From: Entomortierella parvispora
Taxonomy: Eukaryota; Mortierellomycota; Mortierellomycetes; Mortierellales; Mortierellaceae
Assembly: GCA_963573315.1 (NCBI GenBank)
Contig: OY752142.1
Coordinates: 1,302,001 to 1,366,000, forward strand
Direction of reading: 5' to 3'
Length of the DNA: 64,000 nucleotides
In this document: positions 53,176 to 64,000 of the stretch, piece after piece
Layout of the letters: every line of letters begins with the position of its first letter
Position numbering within the stretch: position 1 is the stretch's first letter
Notes under the pieces: generated by a model
Seen by the model: the letters and a program-made list of their open reading frames with translations, nothing else
Database searches by the model: none
Told to the model about the DNA's origin: nothing
Translations under genes and position numbers: made by a program

Positions 53176-55735
53176 ATGGAAGAAAAAGGACCTCAGCTAA
53201 CGAGCCATGGACAGGAGGCTGCTTTTGACAGTCGATACTCTCCACATTCACTCAATGACGCGACTTCAGAAGGGGGGTTAGCGAAGGAAAGCCTGAGTAT
53301 TTCAGATATTGAGCAGCACTGTCTGCTTTTCCCAACCTATGCAACCCGGCATTCGCGATCCGGTAAGCACGATTTTCGTCCCATAATTGCTATTTGCAGT
53401 GAATTGATACTAATAAAAAATGTTACAGGATCCAAGGACCCTTTGGATTGGAACATTCGAGTGAGCTATTGTTGAATAGAATAGAAGGTGACTCTACTGC
53501 AATTGCTATGCTAACCGCTCACTATTTCGCTGCGTCTTAGGTACGAGGATGGGCTTTCTCGAAGCAATCAAATAGGAGAAAGCGGCTCGTAATGAGTATG
53601 ACGAATTCAACTCGGCATGGTGTATCAGCACCATGGTCCTCCCTCGTTGATAGCGTACTAACCTAGCCATATGTTTTTGGCAGGCATGGCCCGAAAACTA
53701 GCAGGTGTGACAAAAGAAAACAAGGTCTACGAAACTTTAGAATCGCGCTTTGGGATGTTTCTCGCCAGCAATACTCAAGGTGCCCGCTTTTCTATCCAAT
53801 GTGTGGGTGCTGTGAATACTACCCACATGGAGCTCGCAGGGGACCCCAGTTCGCACGATCCTGCAGTGGACATTTTGCGCCACGAGTTCAAATCCTCGGA
53901 TGCTGCCGTCGCTGCCTCAGATGCCGCAGAGGACAAGGCCAAGGTTCCCAAGTCTTTGGAAGAAACAGGCAGTGGAGTATATGCAGGACTGTACAACATT
54001 CAACCACGCGACTCTTCAAATTTGATTTTCCGCAAGTCAGAACCCGTTGTCGGACGTGACACTACGCCTGCAAAAATATCTCTCGATGATCAAAATATAG
54101 GATTTTCGTCAAATCGCTGGAGCAAAGGCGCCGCTCTTGTCGCAGGCACGTACCGAAAATACAAACCCATGGTGGTGGCTCAAGTCAATAGTGGGGGCTC
54201 TTCCTCCCCGACCTTTCATCGGTATGATCAGTACCGACCTGACAATAAGATTAACACGGCAGACACTGGCACAGCAGAAGCTTCCGATATCCCAGCAGAA
54301 ACCTATAGGACGGACTCCTCAGACGGCGTGTTTACCCAATCGGAGACGTGTTACGAAGATCTTGGAGGTGGACTCTTCCCCACAGTCCACATCTCCTCCC
54401 GTCCTGGGGGGCATTTTGATGGGACAATCCGATTCTCTCATGAGGATGTCAAAGCTCACAGGAAGCAAGTGGACACAGGGGTCGATGAAGAGAAAGGTCC
54501 CCATCTTCGGTTCTTGAGCCTTGTTGCATATCACGCTGAAATGACTGAGCCTTGCCACGGTATCGTGAACTTGATCGACCCCATAGGGATCTCTGTCATA
54601 TCTGATATAGATGATACAATCAAGGAAACGAATATTGCAGCGGGGGCTCGGACTATCCTCCAAAACACTTTCTTAAGAGACATGCAGGACGTTCCAGGCA
54701 TGTCACAGGTCTACAAGCGGTGGTGGAAACAAGGGGCGGCGATTCATTATGTATCAAACTCTCCATGGCAATTAATTCCCAGTTTGCTTGAGTTTTTTCA
54801 CTTGTACAAGTTCCCACCAGGCTCCGCTCATCTACGATTGTATGACAGTGTGCTAAAAACCTATTTTATGACTCCCGGGGAGAGCAAGCGCAAGTCCATC
54901 CACGGTATTCTCACCGATTTTCCGGATCGCAGGTTTATCCTTGTTGGGGATAGTGGCGAAATTGACATGGAGATGTAGGTTGCTTGCGGTAGATGTGTTG
55001 ATGCATCGTTTCTTGTTGCTATATGTGATTGCTCTGTTTTTAATGACAGCATCTTACAGCTACGCTGACGTGGCTCTAGAGTTTCCCCGCCAAATTTTCA
55101 AAATATTTATTCGCGATATCACGCCCGGACAAAAGAGCAAAACATTAACCTCGTTGATTCCAACACCCATCAATGCCGTGGCGACTGGTCTGAACTACCT
55201 CACCAAGCAAGGATGTCCCTCCAGCAGCTCCGTCAATGTTTCTAATCACAAAGATTTCGATAAAAATTATCATCGTGCTGATGGTACTGACGAGACGAGT
55301 TCCGTATCGTCCTTAGAAGAAAGGACGTCTTCTGGATATTCTTCCGATCGAACTGGTGGAAGTGAGGAGGAAAGCAATGTCTACAGCTCCACAAAGCTCT
55401 GTAGCTTTGAGCCTTTCCGACTTCGATCTAAATCGTTTTCTTCCGACTCTCCAACAACGTTGCGCACACCCCTCTATTCGACGAAAACAACTACTCTCCA
55501 TCATCGTAATACCGATTCGACTTCAGAAACTGCTCACGGCGAATCTACACTACCTCCCTCAACAGAGCTCCCGTTAAAAGCAAAAAGTCCTCTTGAGATT
55601 TGGAAAGACCGAGTCGAACAGTGCCAAAAACGGCTGCCAGAAGGCTTGCTAACTTTTTTCACAGAAGCGGATACTCTTGGAAAGTGCTCGGTTGTCAATG
55701 ATATGCTTCAGCTCTACAAGAGTGGCACTCGTTGA
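53176..55735 (+). CDS. APP1: App1-type phosphatidate phosphatase (DUF2183)
   Basis: Five exons (53176-53362, 53429-53460, 53541-53595, 53684-54974, 55060-55735) give 746 aa. The N-terminal part has the WNIRVRGWAFSK block. The middle part (VHISSRPGGHFDGTIRF) is the beta-rich region seen in App1 proteins. The catalytic domain has SVISDIDDTIKETNI with the HAD-type DxDxT motif at about residue 399. VPGMSQVYKRW, HYVSNSPWQLIPSLLEF, PPGSAHLRLYD, KRKSIHGILTDFPDRRFILVGDSGEID and IYADVALEFPRQI follow. The C-terminal 200 residues are Ser/Thr-rich. App1 dephosphorylates phosphatidate to diacylglycerol and associates with actin patches and endocytosis in yeast. The exon 2 splice (32 bp) is unusually short but keeps the phase. 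The fusion of exons 4 and 5 restores the EIYADVA block. Confidence 0.92.
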
Positions 55736-56364
55736 GCACATTGCGAATGGGAGACGCTCGTCCACCAAGGCCACGTAGTACATATCTCAAAGTCATGCCG
55801 ATAATAAAAAAGGATAAATGACTCAAAGCAGGCACCCAGATTTGGTGGAGACTACCATGAACCTCTCTGGACATGGGTGTAATGCAACTAAGATCGTACG
55901 TCCACAATACACCTAGCTCGAACTCGGACGGGCCGTCTGTCTTGCCTCGCAAGCTGAACAAACCATAGCTAGGCCGTCGTCCAGTCTAGATTTCCCCTGC
56001 ATGTCAGGAAATTGGAGCTCTAGTGAAGCGATGATATGTGAAATATCCCTGACATCTCCAACAATTGCTTCTGGAGATGCTTTGATCGGGTTGAATTACC
56101 TGTGGAGGAAATCTTACAGTCAACTTTGTTGTGTTCACCCAAGGGATGCATGCATCTGCGACCCGCGCCGCGTGTGTTACAGGGGGTTGACGGGAAGAAG
56201 AAGAAAAGGGTGTTGCGCTGTCCCGCAGAGGATGACACAGAGATGGAGTTGAGAGCAAGAAGAGCATCCCGCGCCCAACCCATGCCCCTGGTTGTACTTC
56301 CTCCGTCCCACGTTGCGTCAGTCCGCGGTTCCTTTTTTTTTTTCTTCTCGTCTTGTCCAGCCTC
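55736..56364. other. Intergenic stretch, promoter of the epimerase gene
   Basis: No gene is supported. CTTTTTTTTTTTTC and pyrimidine-rich sequence near 56330-56360 lead into the ATCC microsatellite just before the epimerase start. Open frames here mostly translate the microsatellite and its flanks. Confidence 0.5.
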
Positions 56365-56368
56365 CTTT

Positions 56369-56425
56369 CCATCCATCCATCCATCCATCCATCCATCCAT
56401 CCATCCATCCATCCATCCATCCATT
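56369..56425. repeat. (ATCC)n microsatellite
   Basis: About 14 tandem units of the tetranucleotide ATCC lie 75 bases upstream of the epimerase ATG, in the likely 5' UTR or core promoter. Length variation could affect expression of that gene. Confidence 0.95.
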
Positions 56426-56499
56426 CCACTCAACTCTATTTGTTCAACTTCCATCTTCCCTTCCTTCTTGTCATCAACCATCCTTCTGTACACGTTCCG

Positions 56500-58584
56500 A
56501 TGGCCCCACAACCTACAGTCCTCGTCCTTGGCGGTGTCGGATTCATTGGTCGCAACTTTGTCGCCCACTTGGTAGAGAACGATCTCGCTGCCGAGATCAG
56601 AGTCGTTGACAAGGTCCTGCCCCAGACCGCATACTTAAACCAGCGATTCAAGAACGCCTTCACCAAAGTCGAGTTCATGCAGGGGAACCTTTCGAACGCT
56701 GGTATGTTATGTGTTTGCTTTTGTCCTCTGCTCAATCGTGAAAATGCTGGTTGACAAAAGCCATCGCCTGTGGATATAGAGTCAGTGGTCAGGTGCTTTT
56801 CTCGCGCCGATGGCTCCTCCTTCGACTATGTGTTCAACTTTGCGGCAGAGACGAAGTTCTCGCAGCCAGACGAGGTAAAGTGACTCAACAAACTTTGGAC
56901 GATGCTCGCCTTGTTCATGGAGTCCTGTATCCTGGACAGTCAATTGCCATCGTATTACCGAAAGATACGGGGTAGGGGTTAGGGGGCAGTGGTGAGAACC
57001 AGTGGAATAAGAACTTAAATCTGTATGCTGGTTTGTTGTTCTATTTTGGACATTCCCATTGTGATATAATCATTGAGTTGAGAGCTCTGCATGGCAGAAA
57101 GCGTGAGCGTCTCGAGTTTCGAGACAGATCTTGCTTGCCCCACACAGTTGGTATTTCAACAAAACGATGCTGCCACACTCATGCCACACTCAAAGCGGGT
57201 AGGGTGGGCAGAGCCGAATCAGGGGAGGGGAGCAAGACAAGATGGAAAAATAACACTTATGACTATTCTTGTAATAGATCTACGAGGACCGGATTTACAG
57301 ACTCTCGACCATCTGCGCCAAGGAGGCCGTCAAAAGGGACGTCAAGGTCTTCGTTCACATTTCAACAGGCGACATTTACGAGAGTAGCAAGGCAAGGCAA
57401 TTGCAGTGTGGATTCTTCAAACTGTTGTTCTTGAGCGCAATCACTGAGTTATATTTTGCTCTCTCTTCTAGAGCGCCAGCAAGGAGGACTCTAAAGCCAA
57501 GCCTTGGAACAAAATGGCTGAGTACAAACTCAAGGTTGACAAGGAGTTGCTGGATATGGCGGGGTAAGATCGACATCCGTCGTTTGTCAAAATGGGAACA
57601 AAGAAGAAGCAAGAGGGGAGACAGAGGGCACCACAAGTTGTGGCGGGTGTCAGATTCTTTTGTCATGCCGCGACCACCCATTTTTTCATTTTTACTTGTA
57701 AGAATGTTCTAACAGGATGTACACCACCTCATCTATTAGTCTGAACCTGGTCATCCTTCGTCCGGCCGTCGTATACGGTGTTGGTGCATTGGGCGGACTC
57801 AGTACGTATCTCAATATGTCTGCTTTTGTTACCTCATTTCTGTCGAGCTATAGGTTCACACAAACTCTTTCTTCAATATCAAAGCTCCTAGATTAATCTG
57901 TGGTCGTGTGTATCAGCATCTCAAGCAAAAGATGAGCTTTCTTTGGACGAAGGATCTGCGTATCAACACCGTCCATGTCACTGATGTAGCCCGAGCTTGT
58001 TGGCACACCGCCACCACATTCAATGGCACCACTGCCATCTATAACCTTGCCGATGAGAATGATACTGGTATAAACATGGCCTCTAATTCAACTTTAAAGG
58101 GCTATCGCACTTGTAGCTGACACTTCCTTTCCTTTCATTTCAATTCCAGACCAAGAGGCGATCAACACTCATATCCGAAGCATCTTTGGAATCGAGACTG
58201 GATATCAAGGAACTGCTTTGTCACTGTTGGCCAGTGTGAGTCACCATCTGAGGTTGAGAACATGGAGTCTTAAAAGTCGTCCACATCGCTAATTCTTCCG
58301 CTGAACGTGTCCTTTTCTAGACAAACATGGAAGGGGCAACTGAAGACACAAATGAGATGCATTTGGCGCCATGGTCTGATATTCTGAAAGCAAACAATAT
58401 CAAGACGTCTCCCCTGACGCCATACCTTGATCAAGAACTGTTGCTGAACAACGCGCTGTCGTTGAACGGATCCAAGATTTGTGCATCCACTGGGTTCAAG
58501 TATGAGCATCCTACTTTGACGGAGGAAAGTCTCAGAGAGATCATTGCTGATTTCCAGGAACTGGGCATCTGGCCTCGCGATTAG
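56500..58584 (+). CDS. NAD(P)-dependent epimerase/dehydratase-like protein
   Basis: Eight exons (56500-56701, 56780-56874, 57278-57391, 57472-57563, 57740-57801, 57885-58067, 58150-58235, 58321-58584) give 365 aa with consistent phases. The Rossmann motif GGVGFIG is at residues 11-17. Further blocks are [63 protein letters not shown] and [13 protein letters not shown]. This is the extended SDR layout of nucleotide-sugar epimerases. The usual catalytic YxxxK is not seen; the expected place reads [12 protein letters not shown]. So the protein may be a non-canonical member, and its substrate is unknown. Intron 3 uses a GC donor. Intron 2 is long (403 bp). AATAAA at 58595-58600 follows the stop. 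Confidence 0.9.
57392..57471 (+). other. GC-AG intron in the epimerase gene
   Basis: The exon ends AGCAAG at 57391 and the intron starts GCAAGG; the acceptor CTTCTAG ends at 57471. Using GC joins YESSK to [15 protein letters not shown] without loss. A GT a few bases later (near 57405) would add extra residues and break the join. The AG|GCAAGG context is the known consensus for GC-AG introns. Confidence 0.65.
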
Positions 58585-58780
58585 ACAGCACCTCAATAAA
58601 TCGTCATTGTATGTTGCCCTTTTACGGAAACGAAACGCCTTCCGTGTGGGACAAACAAACGCGACCTCTGCAATTCTCTCTCTTTCTCTCTCTCTCTGTC
58701 CCTCCTGTCTCCCTGTTTCTCACACGCGCTCCATCTCATCTCTTCAACCATTCCTCAAAAGCCATCTTTCTCCGTGCAAA

Positions 58781-60838
58781 ATGTCTGAGAAAGCGAGCTT
58801 GCATGTCCCTGCGTCCCCTACCCAGGCTAGCCCTGGGTGTTTGTCCATCTTCAAGGGGCTTTTCATCGCCAAGATTGCTCGGGACGGTCACCAGGACCAA
58901 ACAATGAGTGTAATTCTCTTTTTTTGTTTTTTGTTTTTTTCTTTGTTTGGTGAATATGCACCAAAGGCGCAAATGTATTTATTCCCATCTTCAGTGTGGT
59001 TTGCGCTGGCAAGGATGCGCTGGCAAAGATTCGCTTCGAACCATGCGAATATCTTTTCCTTTTCCTCTCTCTTGGGTATAAGCCCACTCAGTCTTGCATT
59101 GACCCTCTTTGTCGTCTTCTACAATACAGGAAAAGCAACAAGGTCTCTTTTCCTCCGACGCTTTTCACGCTCGCCCACCAGCATACGATTCGCTTCCACA
59201 AGAGATGACTGAGCAACTCTTGGTTAATACAAACTTGGCTGCTGCACAGGCAGCTGGCGTTCTTTTGAAGGAGCTCTGGGAACAGGACGAATTCGCAAAA
59301 ACTGTTCACGAGGCAATTGAACGAGTATCAGCTGAGCTTCGTCACGTCAGCTTGAAGGTAAAAGAGCCATCCTCATTCTAGCGCAGTCCCCATCGTTTAT
59401 GATCATAATTAACGCTGCTCATCGACCCTGCACAGCTCCACGAAAACCCAGAACTGGGATATGAGGAGTTCAAGGCGCATTCGTTGCTTACAGATTATCT
59501 AGAGAGAAAGGGCTTTGAAGTCCAACGACATGCGTTTGGCCTCGAGACAGCCTTCGTGGCTCGCTCCGGAAAATCCGATAGAGTAACCATTGGTATCTGT
59601 TCTGAGGTAGGAGAGGAGATGATAGCCTTATCACATTTCGACTACCAAGTCGTTCCAGCTAACTTTTTTTTTTTTTTTTTTTTTACTGAAAGTATGATGC
59701 TCTTCCTGGAATTGGTCATGCCTGTGGTCACAACTTGATAGCGATATCTGGTGTTGCAACTGCAATTGCGCTCAAGGCCGTCATTGAGCGATTCGATCTC
59801 CAAGCCGAAGTCAAACTCTTTGGCACGCCAGCTGAAGAGACGTCCGGTAAAAACATATACTGCATCCTTGCCTGATGTTAGTTGTATGAGTGCTATACGA
59901 GCGAACACTGATAGATCTATGCTGAACATTGTAACCTTGGTAGGAGGCAAGATTACTATGCTGAATAACGGGGCATTTGAGGGCGTAGATGTGTGTATGA
60001 TGTTGCACGGAGCCAACGCGGATGTAATTTATCCCGCATTCCTCTCACTGGACACCTGTGAGGTTGAGTTCTTTGGAAAAGCATCTCATGCCTCGGCTTC
60101 GCCATGGGAGGGAATTAACGCGCTCGATGCTGCTGTTCTTGCATACACAAACATTGGCCTGATGCGCCAGCAAATGAAACCTACGCAGAGAGTTCACGGT
60201 ATTATCAAGGATGGTGGCAAGGCCGCAAATATCATTCCGGATTACACAAAGTCCGTTTACACTGTTCGCGCCCCAAAATTCATAGAGGTCGAGACCTTGA
60301 AAGCCAGGGTCGAGAAAATCTTTAAAGGAACTGCAGCCTCGACTGGATGTACTGTCCAGGTGAAATGGGGAGTTCCCTACAAAGGTAGGAGGTTATTAGG
60401 AGCTTGTCAGCAGTCTCGTAGTATTTGGTGGCATTTTCAGTTCGCTAACAATCGGTCAATGTGTTGTATTGGATAGACATTCTGACGAACGATCCTCTGG
60501 CAGAGAAGTTTGAGCACTATATGAATGCTCAGGGTTTGCATTATAGCTCAAAGGCGGAGCAGCAATCCAAGCTGTCTGGGTCAACGGATATGGGTAATTT
60601 GACCTATGCTATGCCAGGAATCCATCCTATGTTCAACATTTTGAACTTGGCAGGACATGACGACTTGACCATGGGCTTGCACACGACCAAATTTGCAACC
60701 GCTGCTGCAACTCCCCTCGCCCATTTGGCAACGTTGAGAGCTGCCAAAGGTCTGGCCATGACTGGTGTGGATTGCATCCTGGATGCAGACTTTCTGAGTG
60801 AGATTAAGAGGCGTTTCCAGGAAGACAGAGGCCTCTAG
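58781..60838 (+). CDS. M20-family metallopeptidase/amidohydrolase (PM20D2-like)
   Basis: Six exons (58781-58909, 59130-59357, 59436-59606, 59693-59846, 59944-60384, 60477-60838) give about 494 aa. Exon 1 is the least certain; the conserved protein starts in exon 2. Motifs are LHENPELGYEEFKAH, ICSEYDALPGIGHACGHN (metal-binding His and Asp across an intron), LFGTPAEETSGGGKI (catalytic Glu pair), MMLHGANADV, EVEFFGKASHASASPWEGINALDAAV (dimerisation-domain start), KDGGKAANIIPDYT and SGSTDMGNLTYAMPGIHP. The family hydrolyses amide bonds of dipeptides or N-acyl amino acids; the substrate here is unknown. A 20-base T-run lies in the third intron (about 59664-59683). AATAAA at 60842-60847 is next to the stop, and the next gene converges 148 bases away. 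Confidence 0.93.
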
Positions 60839-60986
60839 AGCAATAAACCAAATGTGCGCACAGATGAACAGCTTTTTTTTTGTTGGCCAAAAGGTGTTTC
60901 CTGTCGAACTCGTGCGCAAAGCTTGCGAAAATATACAGCTCATCCTATGATAAAAATACAATATTTACTTAACGCTGGCTCATATT

Positions 60987-63901
60987 CTATGGATACATGG
61001 AAAGTGTTGTTACAACGCTCCTGTTCGCGGTCACCCGTGGGAGTCCCAGGTTGCGTCTTGGAGGAGGGATTGGCGGAGGAGGGGGTGGAATATATGACAG
61101 GGCTAATCTTGGCGATTCCCCAGGGAAAAATCCAAATGGAGGCTCTTGATACTCGTCAGGAGCAGAACCCCAATCCCGCTGTGCAAACAAGAGGTCGGCC
61201 TCGATGGCATCGAGCTCATCGAGATCGAACACATTGTTGATTTGAGTACCTCTGCCGAGACTGCCAACCAAAGAGATGGCGGTAGTGGTTGAATCCATGG
61301 CGCCAGCGTCCTTGGATGTGTTGGCAGTATCTAAAGCGGATGCCACAGACGGAATAGCGGTGGGTAATTCAGGCATGGGATCATCCAGAGACTCCGCCAT
61401 AGTGGGAGAGCTGGAATATGTTGAGACAGCTGCCATTGATACCTCTCGCTTATTCAAAGAGAGCAGTCGCTGTTGTTGTTGTTGCACTTGTTGTTGTTGC
61501 TGCTGCTGCTGTTGCTGTCGATGTCGCTGCTGTAGCAGTACCTGCTGTTGTTGAAGCCGCTGTTGTTGCTGTTGTGATAAATTACGGGACGGCTGTGAGA
61601 ATTGACGCACTGGTTGCAGAGTTCGTTGGTGTTGCACATTATACGGGTCCTGAGGATATGAAAGGCCATCATCAAAGTCGTCTCCTTTGCCAATGTTCAA
61701 GGCCGCGCCATTGTGATCAAGGACGGGAAACATGTTCCCACTCTCATCAAAGGAATAGGCAGACTCATCCATGCGACTGAATGGTATTTGGGTATCAAGA
61801 TGCATCATATACGGGTCGCTTCCAACGTTGAAGCCATGAAGATGGTCGCCACCAGCCATCATATTCTCGTCATTCCAACTAGCAATGTCGCTAGCCATTG
61901 ATGCCATAGAGTCCATTCGCTGGCGCCTATCCATAGAGTCCATGAGTGGCGCGACAGAGCTCGCGCTAACCGGCAGTTGGAAAGCAGTTGGCGGCGACAG
62001 ACCAGGCGAGACCTCAGGAAGAAAGCGCATGCGACCAGGTGGATCCAGGTTACCACCTCCCATCATGTCTATATCGAAGTCCATAGCCATATCGATGTCT
62101 TCGTCTCCAGTATCGTGCAACGGAATGTAAAAGGATCCGGAAGAAGGATGATATTGTTGCTGTTGATGAAACTGCTGAAGTTGAAGTTGTTGTTGACGGT
62201 GGCGGTGCTGTGCCAGAATTGTCCCTCCATAACTCATATTTCCTACGGCGTATGGATTGCTGCTGATTCCGTTCAGATTGCTGTGTGGAGCGTGAGTAGC
62301 ACGAGAGAATGAGGTATGTTGGTGCAGACCGTAAGCCGAGGCGTGCCGAGGCATGGGATGAAATCCGCCGTTGGAGTGTCGGTAATTGCTAGCCAGCTGA
62401 CCAGGATACGCTCTGCTACTCACAAAAGATCCTTGGTTGGGCAATAAAAAAGCCTGCGACATGGACAATGGAATCGCCGGTGGAGGCATGGACCCAGCGG
62501 AGCGAGAAATGGATGGTGACCGCGATGCGTCGTAACCATCGCCCTGGCGACTCTCTGTATCGTCATAGTTGTTTCCGTCATATTCTTGAGTTCCTTCCGT
62601 CCGCAGGGCAACATCAGGTGCAGTATTATTCTTTTTAAATTTCTTACTTTTTGTCGCACCATTGCCGCTGTCTGTCATGGTCTGGTCCTGTGGCTTGATC
62701 TTTCGTTTCCGCACCTTGTTGGCGTCATGGATTCTGATGTGTTCCTTGAGCACGTCAGATCTTGAAAAATGTTTCCCACATCCTTCCTGAGGACAGGCGT
62801 ATGGTCGTTCGCCACCGTGAGAGCGAACATGGCGAGCCAAGTGAGCCGAACGCGTGAAAGTCTTGTGACAGTTTGGCCAAGGACAATGATGCGATTTTTT
62901 TGGCCGAGTAGGCTCTTCGCCACCATCCCCGTTATCGCCTTCTCCTTCTCCCTGTTCGTCCTCCTGGGGATCTTTTGGATCTTTTGTGCCTTGTTTTGTC
63001 CGTGCTGGTCCTTGCGACAAATCGAGACCTATCCAATTCAGGCGCACCAAGGGGATGGAAATTAGTTCGAGGATACACTCACACCGACATGTGATTGTTT
63101 TGACGGCGTACCTGCATTATGGTCGCTACTGTTGTCGCCACCGCTACCGCCGCTCGCACCAGTTTTATTTTCATTGTTACCAGAGCCAACATCTTTGGAA
63201 TGGCCGTTAGACAATAAGGTGAATCCAGGCGCCGCCGTTTCTGCTGAGCTCAAAGAGCTATCAGACAATGGTACACTGGGGGTTGTAGTAGATCTTGGGG
63301 ATGGCTCGGCAATCAAATCGCAGGAGGCTACAGAGTCGGACGTATCCATCGCTGGTATGCTGGATGTTGATGTGGCGGAAGATGATGGCAGGGATGTTAC
63401 CTGACCCGTGGCCGTGGTCGTCAGCAATGGTTGCGAAAAATCATTTGAGGTTTCTAGCCCAGTGGGTGTGATCGCTTCAGCGACGCCAGACGACTGAGCT
63501 TTCGTGCTGGGAGCACGAAGTGCAGAAGACCCTTTAACGCTCGTGTGGATGCGCGAATGACGAGTGAGCTCATCACTGCGGGAGAACCTCTTTGTGCAAC
63601 CAGGATGTTTGCACGCATGAGCCTTTTCCCCAGTGTGGGTCCGGATGTGTCGGTTTGAATGTTCAAGGCGATAAAAGGATTTGGGGCAGACAGGACATTG
63701 GTATGGCCGCTCAGGCGCGTCTGTCTGGTGGCATTGAAACGGCTTGGGTGCTTCGCCATTTGACGGGGGCGTTGGGGGCCGGGGTAGTGAGTATGGGGCA
63801 AGCGATAGAGGATTGGAGTGATCTGGAGCGGGACTTTGTGTAGAAAAGGTGGACGGTACTGAGGCTGTGCCGTTGGTCGGGGCCGCTAGAGAAGCCTCCA
63901 T
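60987..63901 (-). CDS. C2H2 zinc-finger transcription factor with four fingers
   Basis: Two exons (63901-63112 and 63028-60987) joined by an 83-bp intron (donor CAG|GTACGC, acceptor GATAG) give 943 aa. Fingers 1-2 (residues about 69-119) read [23 protein letters not shown] and [23 protein letters not shown], close to the CreA/Mig1 type. Fingers 3-4 (about 312-364) read [19 protein letters not shown] and [24 protein letters not shown] basic KVRKRKIK follows and may be a nuclear signal. The rest is low-complexity, with a long Gln-rich tract and acidic patches, typical of activation or repression domains. Joining the exons rests on splice signals and phase. If the intron is not used, exon 1 alone would give a 279-residue two-finger protein. 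Confidence 0.82.
61455..61600 (-). repeat. CAG/CAA-rich poly-glutamine tract in the zinc-finger gene
   Basis: On the coding strand mixed CAG and CAA codons encode several glutamine runs, the longest ten in a row, broken by Arg, Leu and Val. Smaller Gln runs lie near 62150-62210. Confidence 0.85.
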
Positions 63902-63932
63902 GGAGAGAGACAGTGTTTCGACAGGGAAAGGG

Positions 63933-63944
63933 ATATATAAATAT
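63933..63944 (-). promoter_or_regulatory. TATA-like element before the zinc-finger gene
   Basis: ATATATAAATAT lies 32-43 bases upstream of the ATG at 63901 on the minus strand. Its closeness to the start would leave a very short leader, so it may instead only mark an AT-rich core promoter. Confidence 0.4.
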
Positions 63945-63948
63945 TTGT

Positions 63949-64000
63949 AGAGAGAGAGAGAGAGAGAGGGAGAGAGAGGAGAGAGAGAGGAGAGAGAGAG
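63949..64000. repeat. (AG)n purine microsatellite at the window end
   Basis: An almost pure AG repeat with a few extra G bases runs to the window edge, directly upstream of the zinc-finger gene. On the gene strand it is a CT-rich tract, a common promoter feature. The true length is cut by the window. Confidence 0.9.

Noticed and set aside
56960-57000. GGGTAGGGGTTAGGGGG inside the second epimerase intron, telomere-like
   Set aside because: It is one short G-rich stretch without tandem repetition, too short to support an internal telomere site.

Overview
The window looks like nuclear DNA of a filamentous fungus. Its genes carry short spliceosomal introns (about 60-90 bp) with GTAAG-type donors and CAG/TAG acceptors, and its proteins have fungal family features. 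A decayed gene whose family I associate with Mortierellomycotina makes that lineage my best guess, but this is inference from memory, not a database result. The left 38.7 kb is a nested graveyard of retrotransposons; the right 25 kb is a compact, normally organised gene region.

Retrotransposon region (1-38722). Four long elements are interleaved. Element A (LTR about 1042 bp, 4-bp target duplications) is present as A1 (4738-13180, + strand, broken by a 70-bp deletion in integrase), as A2 (26465-34974, - strand, apparently intact) and as two more LTRs (24967-26009, and 15599-22788 split by another insertion). Element C is a chromodomain Ty3/gypsy element found in two halves: gag-PR-RT on the minus strand (13181-15598) and RNase H-integrase-chromodomain on the plus strand (22789-24824). 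The target duplications of element A around these halves match only in a crossed pattern, the footprint of an inversion through A LTRs. Element D (16214-22356) is a complete one-ORF chromodomain gypsy element with identical 170-bp LTRs, sitting inside an A LTR. An L1-like LINE (26333-26464 plus 34975-38542) was split by A2. Further left are a truncated gypsy (element B), an unidentified broken gene family with a long perfect palindrome, a C-type LTR fragment and a G-rich tandem array.

Gene region (38723-64000). In order: a MAK/RCK-type kinase (-), small LINE and SWIM-finger fragments, a Dbp2/p68-type DEAD-box helicase with a 573-bp intron (+), a 4-kb decayed gene (-) joining an XPG/FEN1-like nuclease domain to a TnpB/Fanzor-like nuclease, TRAPPC5/Trs31 (+), HGPRT (+), TFIIS (+), an App1-type phosphatidate phosphatase (+), an NAD-dependent epimerase-like protein with a GC-AG intron (+), an M20-family amidohydrolase (+) and a four-finger C2H2 transcription factor (-). 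These are housekeeping genes of separate pathways (vesicle tethering, purine salvage, transcript elongation, lipid signalling); I see no cluster logic linking them.

The most unusual item is the decayed XPG-like/Fanzor-like fusion at 44681-48745. Next are the LTR-mediated inversion of element C and the palindrome-associated unknown family at 897-2155.
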